Part shown: in pieces, positions 26,637 through 33,627 of the stretch | Layout of the letters: every line of letters starts with the position of its first letter | Position numbering within the stretch: position 1 is the stretch's first letter | From: Ignavibacteriota bacterium | GTDB lineage: Bacteria; Bacteroidota; Ignavibacteria; UBA10030 | Length of the DNA: 33,627 nt | Direction: 5' to 3' | NCBI GenBank assembly: GCA_022616555.1 | Contig: JAKEEG010000026.1 | Coordinates: forward strand, 1 to 33,627 | Translations under genes and position numbers: made by a program | Notes under the pieces: model-generated | Told to the model about the DNA's origin: nothing | Seen by the model: only the letters and a program-made list of their open reading frames with translations | Databases searched by the model: none

Positions 26637-27683
26637 CTAACGTTTAGAATTAAATTCGTCCAATGCTTTCTGCATAGCCAAAATGTTTTCGCGCGGCATT
26701 CCCGGGCTTGTCCCACCGCCGACGGACAGGATAATGCCTTCGCCTCCGCTTTTCTCCAGCACATCGAGCGTGGCCTCCCGAACCTCTTCCGGTGTGCCGC
26801 GAACGCCAATTTCAAGCGGATTGACATTTCCCATCAGGCACATCCGCTTGCCGATACGCTCCTTGACTTCCGCAATGTCCGTTTGCTTACCCCAATTCAA
26901 CACGTTGAAACCGCAATCGGGCAGGTAGTCCAAGCATGCATTGACATCTGCATCATTGTGGTAAATTTTGACCCAGTCTTTCGGGAATGCGTCACAAATT
27001 TTCTTGAGGTACGGATGCGCGAATTCCTTATAATGCTCCTCGTTGATGAACCCGACGATGTCATCAAGAATGAAAATGCCCTCGACGGTATCGCCCATCG
27101 CCTTGTGCTGGGCTTTCAGCCAGTCGATGATGAGATTGGTGGAAAGGTTAATTAACTTATGCGCCCACTCCGGCTTCTCAACAATGTCGATCATAAAATC
27201 CGTTGTGTTTCGCACGAAGCCCGCCGTGCACAGAGGTCCGCGTGAGGTGACAAGCGGGAGAATTTCCCCGGTGTCGAGGATGCTCTGCCTGTGCATGCGC
27301 ATTCGGTGTAGCGTCATCCCCATGAAGGCGTCGGCCTCGACCTCGTACTCGGGGAAATTGTCGATGTCCTCGATATGGTAGAGCGTGTGGTACTCGCTGG
27401 GCGTGTTGTTCTGCCAGAATTTAATTTTTGAGCCCAGTGCGGACGGCTCTGCCGCCATGCCGTATTCCATCCACCACGACGGGACAAAAATGATATCGGG
27501 AAACTCGTTGTGGATCTTCAGATTGGATTCGAACCACAACTTCGGGTCGAGAAAATAATCCATATGGTTGAGACCGAGGTATCCCGGTATCCACGGGCTG
27601 TCGATAATCAACGCCATCGGGATTTTGTCGAGCTTCTCAAGCCGAGCCGCCTTTTTAAACGTTTCCCATTGTTCGGGTCTCAT
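26637..27683 (-). CDS. UroD-family methyltransferase, probable methyl donor:corrinoid enzyme
   Basis: A 348-residue TIM-barrel protein of the uroporphyrinogen decarboxylase superfamily, in the branch of corrinoid methyltransferases and O-demethylases (MtaA, MtbA, MtvB-like), not heme synthesis. In thiol methyltransferases MtaA/MtbA the zinc site is HxC plus a distant Cys. Here the first motif is His242-Asn-Asp244 (VKIYHNDADVN) and the expected late Cys is in a Gly run (SVGGGTSPGMPRENILAM, residues 320-337). The enzyme thus lacks both Cys ligands, so it is unlikely to methylate coenzyme M or a thiol. It more likely takes methyl from an unknown substrate to the adjacent corrinoid protein. The start has AAGGAACGGAG upstream. 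First gene of the leftward set. Confidence 0.85.
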   Translation of the reverse strand: MRPEQWETFKKAARLEKLDKIPMALIIDSPWIPGYLGLNHMDYFLDPKLWFESNLKIHNEFPDIIFVPSWWMEYGMAAEPSALGSKIKFWQNNTPSEYHTLYHIEDIDNFPEYEVEADAFMGMTLHRMRMHRQSILDTGEILPLVTSRGPLCTAGFVRNTTDFMIDIVEKPEWAHKLINLSTNLIIDWLKAQHKAMGDTVEGIFILDDIVGFINEEHYKEFAHPYLKKICDAFPKDWVKIYHNDADVNACLDYLPDCGFNVLNWGKQTDIAEVKERIGKRMCLMGNVNPLEIGVRGTPEEVREATLDVLEKSGGEGIILSVGGGTSPGMPRENILAMQKALDEFNSKR

Positions 27684-27887
27684 GCTCCGTTCCTTTCGTC
27701 AAGCTTTCATGTTAAGTACAACGGTACGTCTTCGCCCTGTTCATAGTCCAACAGACGGTCGTTAGTACGGCAACGACATGGAGGTAGAGCGGATTTTTCT
27801 CAGGAACAATTCGACCAGAAATACCGCGATGGGGCATTGCAATTGATACTAACTCATAAACAGTGGGTCGATGGGTGAGAGACGAGC

Positions 27888-27919
27888 TTTTTGTCATCAT
27901 AAAGAGATGATGACAAAAA
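27888..27919. repeat. Long inverted repeat downstream of ferritin
   Basis: TTTTTGTCATCAT, six-base loop, ATGATGACAAAAA: a perfect 13-bp stem 22 bases past the ferritin stop. The T-run is on the 5' side of the hairpin on both strands, opposite to a normal intrinsic terminator, so it may be an mRNA-end hairpin or an operator for the leftward methyltransferase operon that starts at 27683. Confidence 0.6.
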
Positions 27920-27940
27920 TCAATCTTTGGATGAACTCCA

Positions 27941-28438
27941 TTACTCTCCCGCCCGAGCACCTAGCTGGCGGTCCAGCATAATCAATCCGGCAGGCGCATC
28001 GCCAACCTGTTTGAGCAATTCGATGATGTCCGATGCAGTTTTTTCCTCCTCCACCTGCTCGGTAATAAACCACTGTAACATCACCTGCGTGGGATAGTCC
28101 TTTTCTTTGACTGCCATTTCATAGAGGTTGTTGATGAGCCCGGAAACCTTTTTTTCATGCTCTAGCGCCTGTTTCATCACATCGAGCGGTTTTTTGAACT
28201 CCGTAGGCGGTTTGTCGATCGCATCGAGCGTCACCCTATCGTTCCGCTCATGAATGTACTTGTAAATCTTCATCGCATGACCATTCTCCTCCTTGCTCTG
28301 GAGCTGCATCCAACGGGCAAACCCCGGGAGGTTTGACGACTCGAAATGGGCGGACATAGAGAGATACAAATGCGCCGCGTAAAACTCATGTGTAACTTGT
28401 TCATTCAACGCTTTGAGCATCGATTTGCTGAGTTGCAT
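27941..28438 (-). CDS. ftnA: Bacterial non-heme ferritin
   Basis: A 165-residue four-helix subunit that would assemble into a 24-mer iron store. Ferroxidase residues are in place: Glu18 (VTHEFYAAHLYLSM), Glu51 and His54 (EENGHAMK), a Glu in ALEHEKKVS, and Gln128 (ITEQVEEEK). No heme-ligating Met typical of bacterioferritin is evident. Start ATG 28438 has AAGGA upstream. It is transcribed leftward toward the methyltransferase operon with a 260-base gap and is probably a separate unit. Iron storage near heme genes and Fe-S-dependent corrinoid activation may be chance. A decayed copy of its C-terminus is at 21324-21383. Confidence 0.95.
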   Translation of the reverse strand: MQLSKSMLKALNEQVTHEFYAAHLYLSMSAHFESSNLPGFARWMQLQSKEENGHAMKIYKYIHERNDRVTLDAIDKPPTEFKKPLDVMKQALEHEKKVSGLINNLYEMAVKEKDYPTQVMLQWFITEQVEEEKTASDIIELLKQVGDAPAGLIMLDRQLGARAGE

Positions 28439-28978
28439 AAGGTCGTTCCTTATATTAATAAGACGTATTCTTAATTTGATCGAATGTTTGGACAGAAAAT
28501 GTAAGGTAAATCTTCGTTAATGGCAACGCCTTACAAAATCTTCAAAAGGGGCAATTTATCGAGCGAAATTTATGCTGTCCTTGTTGAGCAGTGCAAAGAG
28601 ATTTCGTATTCAGTATAAAATCTTGAACCAGTAACGTTGTCATCTTTACGCGCGGGCTTGAAACATAAACCTCTTGATTGTATTTAGAGCGTAGTTTTTT
28701 ACCAAGCAATATCCCGCTCATTCCTCTCCTTGATTTTCGAGCATTACTGTGGTACGTTTGGGGTAACTACGATAGTACCAAAGAGCTGGGGGCCTTTAAG
28801 CGAGACGGTTATTCTCTTCTACTCCTCTTGCTTGCTTGGATCTAAGATATATTCTCAAAACTGAGAATACCATTGAATAATCCTCAGAGTTCCGGCGAAA
28901 ATATCGTATTCCCGTGATGGTATAGTTATTGCGGATTATCATGTCGAAATTGCCTTATCCATGCAAATTTCATAACTA
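28439..28978. other. 540-base intergenic region between ferritin and heme genes
   Basis: AT-rich and without credible coding sequence on either strand. It must contain the divergent promoters of ferritin and the hem operon. The only clear structure is the dyad at 28851-28868. No tRNA or known riboswitch was recognised. Confidence 0.45.
28851..28868. promoter_or_regulatory. Operator-like dyad upstream of the hem operon
   Basis: ATTCTCA, AAAC, TGAGAAT: 7-base arms, 4-base spacer, about 110 bases ahead of the hemX-like start. Placement between ferritin and heme genes makes an iron, heme or oxygen regulator an attractive guess, but the sequence does not clearly match a known box. Confidence 0.35.
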
Positions 28979-29815
28979 TTGGACAACATTACTTTCTTGA
29001 TTATCAGCCTCATCAATATCCTCTTGCCATTGCTCTATGCCATCACCACATGGTTCTATGGCAAGGCTTTCTTTAGAGACGATGAAAAAGGGAAAAAATT
29101 CAAAACTCCCTTCCTTGCGATCACCGTTCTTACACATCTGGCTTATCTCATCATTCGGACGGCTGCGTTCGACCACCCTCCGATCACCACGGTTGCCGAG
29201 ATTATGTCGCTTATCGCGTTCTCAACCGGCGCTGCTTACTTGGTCATTGAACGATTAACGAAAGTAAAGAACACCGGCTACTTTATTCTCGTTCTTGCTT
29301 TTTTCTTCCAGCTGGGGTCATCCGTATTTATCCAGGACTTAATTGAAGTAAACCCGGTGCTGCGAAGTAAACTGCTCGGCATCCATGTCTCCACCGCGTT
29401 ATTGGGATATACGGCCATTACGATTTCGGCGGTGTACGGGTTCCTCTATTTAATGTTGTATCACAACATTAAATCGAAACGCTTCGGAGTCATTTATGCG
29501 AAGCTGCCGAACCTTGAGTCCCTTGAACGCATGAGTTTCCTTTCGACCCTGCTCGGATTTCTGTTTATCACCATCGCCATCGTGATCGGTTTGGTGTGGC
29601 TGCCGAAGGCGTACGAGAGCTTTTCTTACTTCGATGCAAAACTGCTCGGCACAATGGCTGTCTGGTTCCTGTACGGCGCAGGCTTGCTGGCAAACAAAAT
29701 GCTGGGATGGCAAGGACGGAAAATTATGGTATTGTCGCTCGCTGCTTTCGTCCTTTCCTTTTTTTCGTTAACGGCAATTAATATGTTCCTGACCAGCTTC
29801 CATAGTTTCTACTGA
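28979..29815 (+). CDS. hemX: HemX/CcsA-like cytochrome c assembly-type membrane protein
   Basis: A 278-residue protein with about eight hydrophobic helices, related to CcsA/ResC/HemX. The family-type segment GIHVSTALLGYTAITISAVYG carries a conserved His that in CcsA relatives helps bind heme. A second helix pair is preceded by DHPPITTVAEIMSLIAF. The WWD motif of true CcsA is not seen, which favours HemX. In Bacillus, HemX lowers glutamyl-tRNA reductase levels; here the gene is directly fused by a TGATG overlap to hemA, fitting a similar role. Start choice: the only reasonable start is TTG at 28979, since a stop (TAA) lies four codons upstream and the first internal ATG is too late. This is the first gene of the heme cluster. 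Confidence 0.82.
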   Translation: MDNITFLIISLINILLPLLYAITTWFYGKAFFRDDEKGKKFKTPFLAITVLTHLAYLIIRTAAFDHPPITTVAEIMSLIAFSTGAAYLVIERLTKVKNTGYFILVLAFFFQLGSSVFIQDLIEVNPVLRSKLLGIHVSTALLGYTAITISAVYGFLYLMLYHNIKSKRFGVIYAKLPNLESLERMSFLSTLLGFLFITIAIVIGLVWLPKAYESFSYFDAKLLGTMAVWFLYGAGLLANKMLGWQGRKIMVLSLAAFVLSFFSLTAINMFLTSFHSFY

Positions 29816-31125
29816 TGGGTAATCGAGACGACTATATGAATGTGATTGTGCTGGGAATTAATCATCGGACGGCGCCTCTGGAAGTGCGCGAGAAACTCTG
29901 GTTCTCCTCCGAAGAAATGTCGACTGTCTTACCCCTTGTTCAAGAACGCTGGTTCACAGAGTGCTTCATGGTTTCAACGTGTAATCGCACCGAAATCTGC
30001 GGCGTTCCATCGACTACGAACGGAAATCTTCCAAGAATTGACAGCCTCGGGCAGTATCTAATCGACTCAAAATCCGCCACGGGCCAAATACAACAACGGC
30101 ATTTGTATCTGCTCAGGTCCGCGACAGCTGTGAACCATTTTTTCAAAGTTGCTTCCGGCATTGATTCGATGATTGTCGGGGATTTTCAAATTGTGAACCA
30201 AATCAAAGAAGGATTTAAGCTCGCGCAGGAAAAAGGAACTGTAGGCCCTGTCTTGAATCGGCTGGTGCAATCCGCATACCATGCGAGTAAACGTGTTCGC
30301 AATGAATCCCGCATTGGCGAGGGGGCCGTTTCGGTCAGCTATGCGGCGGTTGAGCTTGCCACGAAAATTTTCGCAGACTTCTCGAAAAAGTCCGCTCTCT
30401 TGATCGGAGCAGGGGAAACCGGTGAATTAACTGCACGCCACCTCGCGGCAAAGGGCATTGGGAAGCTCTGGATCGCCAACCGAACGTATTCTAAAGCAGA
30501 GCAGCTGACACAATCATTAGGCGGAACTGCCGTAGAATTCAACCGGCTCAATGAAGCAATAGCCGCAGTGGACATCATCATCACTTCTGTTGAATCTCCC
30601 CAGGCAATTATTACCGCTCCACAACTCTCGCACACCATGAAGGAACGTTCGCACAAGCCTCTCTGTATTATCGATATCGGCGTGCCTCGGAACGTCGACC
30701 CTGCCGCCAACGCGATTGAGAATATATTTCTGTACGATGTTGACGCTCTTTCCAACGTGGTTGATCAAAACCTGAAAAAGCGTGAATCTGAAATTCCCAA
30801 AGTGAATCCCATATTGTTGGAGGAGTTGAAAGAGTTCCATGAGTGGTACTCTGCGTTAGACGTCAGCCCGACGATAGCCGACCTGTATACGCATTTCGAG
30901 GAGATCAGGAACAGCGAAGTCGCAAAGCACCTCAACCGTTTTTCCACCCAGAACGACAAGGAACTGCTGGACCTCGTGACAAAGCGCATCATGAAGAAGC
31001 TTCTGCACATCCCAACCACGATGTTGAAAAACGGGCACGACGAACCTGGCGAATTGAAATATAAAAAGATTCATCTTCTGCGGGCACTTTTTGGCTTGAA
31101 TAAGAATGAACGTAAGGATACATGA
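29815..31125 (+). CDS. hemA: Glutamyl-tRNA reductase
   Basis: A 436-residue enzyme that reduces glutamate on its tRNA to glutamate-1-semialdehyde with NADPH, the first step of C5 tetrapyrrole synthesis. Visible are GINHRTAPLEVREKL, the nucleophile Cys56 in VSTCNRTEICG, SMIVGDFQIVNQIKEGF (Asp where many homologues have Glu), the NADPH loop LLIGAGETGELTARHLA and a C-terminal helical dimer region. The start at 29815 overlaps the hemX stop (TGATG); ATG 29836 gives a more typical N-terminus (MNVIVLGINH) and is equally possible. Its stop overlaps the hemC start (ATGA). hemL (semialdehyde aminomutase) and hemB are not in this window. Confidence 0.96.
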   Translation: MGNRDDYMNVIVLGINHRTAPLEVREKLWFSSEEMSTVLPLVQERWFTECFMVSTCNRTEICGVPSTTNGNLPRIDSLGQYLIDSKSATGQIQQRHLYLLRSATAVNHFFKVASGIDSMIVGDFQIVNQIKEGFKLAQEKGTVGPVLNRLVQSAYHASKRVRNESRIGEGAVSVSYAAVELATKIFADFSKKSALLIGAGETGELTARHLAAKGIGKLWIANRTYSKAEQLTQSLGGTAVEFNRLNEAIAAVDIIITSVESPQAIITAPQLSHTMKERSHKPLCIIDIGVPRNVDPAANAIENIFLYDVDALSNVVDQNLKKRESEIPKVNPILLEELKEFHEWYSALDVSPTIADLYTHFEEIRNSEVAKHLNRFSTQNDKELLDLVTKRIMKKLLHIPTTMLKNGHDEPGELKYKKIHLLRALFGLNKNERKDT

Positions 31126-32102
31126 AGAGAACGAAACTTGTGATCGGATCCCGTGGGAGCGAACTCGCCAGGTGGCAAACCGATTGGTTAGCCGGCCAAC
31201 TCAGACGGCTCCACCCTACAGTCAGCGTAGAAGTAGTCCTTATTAAGACGACGGGCGACAAGATTCTTGATTCTCCCCTATCAAAAATTGGGGGCAAGGG
31301 GCTGTTTACGAAGGAAATAGAGAAAGCGTTACTCGATGGAACAATCGACCTTGCGGTCCACAGTTTGAAAGACCTGCCAACGGTAATCCCGGAAGGTCTC
31401 ACCATCGGTGCGGTGACGGAACGGGAAGACGTGCGCGATGTGTTTATCTCGCACCCGGCGAAGAAGTATTCATCGTTCAAAAGCGTTCCAGTGCACGGAA
31501 TAATAGCAACTGGGAGCCTGCGCAGGAGGTGTCAACTTCTGCACCATCGGCCCGACCTTACCATTGTGGACCTCCGGGGCAACTTGCGCACGCGGCGCGA
31601 GAAGCTCAGCGATTCGGACTGGGATGGGATGATACTTGCGCGAGCCGGTTTGTTGCGCCTCGGGTGGACCGAACTCATCAGCGAAATTTTTGAGCCCGAG
31701 TACATGCTACCTGCCGTTGGGCAAGGTGCGTTGGGCGTGGAAATACGAGACAATGACAAAGAGCTTCAGGCGTTGCTGGCACCGGTGCATCATCACGCAA
31801 CAGCGCAGGCGACATCCGGAGAACGAGCGCTGCTGAGAGAGCTTGAGGGCGGCTGCCAAATTCCCATCGGAACGTTTGGAACGATAGCAAACCAGACATT
31901 TCAACTCCATGCTATGGTGGGCAGCCTGGACGGCACAACTGTCGTCCGCGGCTTTACGCAGGGCCCAGCCACTGAGGCTGAGGAACTTGGCAAGCAGCTT
32001 GCGCACGACCTTGTTGCGAGAGGCGCCGGGAAAATTCTTGAGGAAATACGAAATGCAGAAACAACACCGCGTAGTTCAGACGCAACAAGCACCGATGTCT
32101 AA
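31122..32102 (+). CDS. hemC: Porphobilinogen deaminase (hydroxymethylbilane synthase)
   Basis: A 326-residue cytosolic enzyme linking four porphobilinogens into hydroxymethylbilane. Motifs: GSRGSELARWQ, IKTTGDKI, KGLFTKEIEKALLDGTIDLAVHSLKDLPT with catalytic Asp84, RRRCQLLHHRPDL, and the dipyrromethane cofactor attachment Cys245 in LEGGCQIPIG. The C-terminus is a little longer than usual, with a Thr/Ser-rich tail, and overlaps the start of hemD. The start overlaps the hemA stop by four bases. Confidence 0.96.
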   Translation: MKRTKLVIGSRGSELARWQTDWLAGQLRRLHPTVSVEVVLIKTTGDKILDSPLSKIGGKGLFTKEIEKALLDGTIDLAVHSLKDLPTVIPEGLTIGAVTEREDVRDVFISHPAKKYSSFKSVPVHGIIATGSLRRRCQLLHHRPDLTIVDLRGNLRTRREKLSDSDWDGMILARAGLLRLGWTELISEIFEPEYMLPAVGQGALGVEIRDNDKELQALLAPVHHHATAQATSGERALLRELEGGCQIPIGTFGTIANQTFQLHAMVGSLDGTTVVRGFTQGPATEAEELGKQLAHDLVARGAGKILEEIRNAETTPRSSDATSTDV

Positions 32103-32880
32103 CGTAGGCGCGGGGTGTCCGCTATCGGGAAAGACTATCCTCGTCACCCGCCAGCGCGAGCAAGCCACGAAGCTCGTCGAGTTGTTGAAGCAGAATGGCG
32201 CAGAAGTTGTTCTGTTTCCGACAATCGAGATTATCCCGCCCGATAATTGGGACATGTGTGATAACGCGCTGACAACAATCAGTATGTACGACGGTATTAT
32301 TTTTACCAGTGCAAATGCCGTGCGGTATTTCATGAGTCGCACCGTTGAAATTCACAAGGACAGTAACGCAGCATTAGGCAAGAAAAGTATTTTTGCCGTG
32401 GGCAAAAAAACGCAGGAGGCGGTGGAAAATTATGGCTTGCATGCCACCGTCCTTGAAGGGACATACGACAGCCGGACGCTCGGAAAGCAACTCTCACAAC
32501 TGGAACTCAATGGAAAGCGTTTTTTGTTTCCCAGAGGAAGTTTGGCGCGCGCGGAATTCCTTTCCGCGCTCAGAGAACAAGGCGCTGTCGTCGATGAAGT
32601 GATTGTGTATCGCACACAACTGCCATTATCGATAGATAGTAAACCTGTTGAAGAACTATTAAAGAAAAACGGAATCGACATGGTGTTGTTCTTCAGCCCT
32701 TCCAGTATTACAAATTTTTTAAGCGTGATTCCGCGCGACCTGCTGACGACTGCTCGTATAGCTGCAATCGGCCGCACAACGGAGGAAGCGGCGCAAGCCG
32801 TGAAGCTACGCGTAGACCTTGTTGCCGATGAGCCAACGACGGAGCATCTTGTGACATCGATTATGCAATTTTATGAGTAG
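32095..32880 (+). CDS. hemD: Uroporphyrinogen-III synthase
   Basis: A 261-residue two-lobed enzyme that closes and inverts ring D of hydroxymethylbilane. The family is poorly conserved, but [69 protein letters not shown] and [13 protein letters not shown] are typical, including the conserved Ser/Thr positions after the strands. ATG 32095 overlaps the hemC stop by eight bases; ATG 32053 would add 14 residues. hemE follows 25 bases downstream. Confidence 0.92.
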   Translation: MSNVGAGCPLSGKTILVTRQREQATKLVELLKQNGAEVVLFPTIEIIPPDNWDMCDNALTTISMYDGIIFTSANAVRYFMSRTVEIHKDSNAALGKKSIFAVGKKTQEAVENYGLHATVLEGTYDSRTLGKQLSQLELNGKRFLFPRGSLARAEFLSALREQGAVVDEVIVYRTQLPLSIDSKPVEELLKKNGIDMVLFFSPSSITNFLSVIPRDLLTTARIAAIGRTTEEAAQAVKLRVDLVADEPTTEHLVTSIMQFYE

Positions 32881-32905
32881 GCAGACCGCAACACAACCTA
32901 CACTT

Positions 32906-33627
32906 ATGAAAGCACCCGCGTTGCAGAATGATGTATTTCTGCGTGCGTGCAAGCGCAAAGACGTTGAGCGCACGCCCGTCTGGTTTATGCGGCAGGCAGG
33001 CAGGTACTTGCCCGAGTACCGCGCAGTGCGCGAGAAAGTCGATTTCCTAACGCTTTGCAAAACTCCCGACCTCGCCGCCGAAGTCACTATACAACCCGTT
33101 GATTTAATCGGTGTGGATGCGGCTATTATTTTTTCTGACATCCTTGTTATCCCGGAAGCGATGGGGATGACACTCATCGTAGAGGAAGGCAAAGGAGGAC
33201 CCCGCTTTCCTTCACCTATACGCTCGAAGCAAGAAATCAACGCGTTGGCAGTCCCGGACCCTTCTGAGCGGCTGAAATTTGTCATGGACGCAATCAGACT
33301 CACCAAAAAGGAATTAGCAGGGAGAGTGCCTCTGATCGGCTTTGCCGGTTCCCCATGGACGCTTGCCACATACATGGTTGAAGGCAAAGGCTCAAAAGAT
33401 TTTCGCCACGCAAAAGAATTCATGTATTCTACACCGCGAGAGATGCACACATTGCTCGATAAACTCGCCCGATCTGTCGCCGCGTACCTCAACGCGCAGC
33501 TCGAAGCTGGTGCCGACGCCATACAGATATTTGACACGTGGGGCGGCATACTCGCGCAGGAAGAATTCGAAGAATTCTCCCTGCGCTACATCGGGCAAAT
33601 TCTGTCGTTGCTCAAAACGAACGGCGC
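32906..33627 (+). CDS. hemE: Uroporphyrinogen decarboxylase, 3' end cut by window edge
   Basis: The true heme-pathway decarboxylase, which removes four carboxyl groups from uroporphyrinogen III. The frame runs from ATG 32906 without a stop to the end of the window, 240 codons of about 345. Signature segments are present: the first family signature [16 protein letters not shown] with the substrate-binding Arg pair, [15 protein letters not shown] with the catalytic Asp, and the second signature [16 protein letters not shown], followed by QIFDTWGG. It is clearly distinct from the UroD-like methyltransferase at 26637-27683, which lacks these motifs. It ends the visible heme cluster. Confidence 0.96.
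   Translation, partial: MKAPALQNDVFLRACKRKDVERTPVWFMRQAGRYLPEYRAVREKVDFLTLCKTPDLAAEVTIQPVDLIGVDAAIIFSDILVIPEAMGMTLIVEEGKGGPRFPSPIRSKQEINALAVPDPSERLKFVMDAIRLTKKELAGRVPLIGFAGSPWTLATYMVEGKGSKDFRHAKEFMYSTPREMHTLLDKLARSVAAYLNAQLEAGADAIQIFDTWGGILAQEEFEEFSLRYIGQILSLLKTNG

Noticed and set aside
27888-27919. Classical intrinsic terminator for ferritin
   Set aside because: The T-run lies on the wrong side of the stem on either strand; kept only as an inverted repeat.
27712-27960. Possible 82-residue minus-strand gene between ferritin and the methyltransferase
   Set aside because: It overlaps the end of ferritin, has no ribosome binding site and no family look.
32990-33005. GGCAGGCAGGCAGGT run resembling the palindrome at 15951-15972
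   Set aside because: It encodes the conserved RQAGRY signature of uroporphyrinogen decarboxylase, so the likeness is coincidental.
1-33627. CRISPR arrays, tRNA or rRNA genes, transposases, phage genes
   Set aside because: None seen by reading; only short dispersed repeats without coding capacity were found.

Overview
The window is 33.6 kb of bacterial chromosome with no plasmid, phage or transposase genes visible. The organism looks like a member of the FCB group, near Bacteroidota, Ignavibacteria or Chlorobi. The reasons are a DUF5916 outer-membrane protein, TolB-like propeller proteins, a PafA-like alkaline phosphatase, and a hemX-hemA-hemC-hemD-hemE cluster. Several genes carry clear Shine-Dalgarno sites, which is unusual for core Bacteroidetes and fits the Ignavibacteria/Chlorobi side better. 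This placement is an inference from gene content, not a phylogeny.

Layout. 1-3184: the 3' end of a transketolase, an AT-rich small membrane protein, a secreted PafA-like phosphatase and a small ABM-fold protein. 3188-10272: a fused membrane/spermidine-synthase-like protein, an NAD(P)-binding protein, the DUF5916 outer-membrane protein and a frameshifted short-chain dehydrogenase. 10306-16004: a six-PAS hybrid histidine kinase, a phosphofructokinase with pyrophosphate-type active-site residues, and a CAP-domain lipoprotein whose start codon lies inside a dispersed repeat. 16056-21165: a secreted TolB-propeller/amidohydrolase, a divergent pair (small membrane protein and small TolB-like protein), and an exported DinB-like protein.

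The most interesting part is 21605-27683. Two convergent gene sets together encode the parts of a cobalamin-dependent methyl-transfer machine as separate proteins. The rightward set is a RACo-type ferredoxin/ASKHA activator, a protein like the MetH reactivation domain, and an unrecognised 108-aa protein. The leftward set is a UroD-family methyltransferase, a corrinoid carrier, a small PF13769-like protein and a homocysteine S-methyltransferase domain. This resembles methionine synthase cut into modules, with a UroD-type enzyme where the methyltetrahydrofolate-binding module would be. The inference is a folate-independent or unusual-donor methionine synthase. A MITE-like repeat sits inside the leftward set, and a decayed ferritin C-terminus lies upstream of the rightward set.

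The right end holds a ferritin gene, a 540-base intergenic region, and a tightly packed heme pathway (hemX-like, hemA, hemC, hemD, hemE) with overlapping stops and starts at the first three junctions. The window edge truncates hemE. No tRNA, rRNA or CRISPR array was seen.
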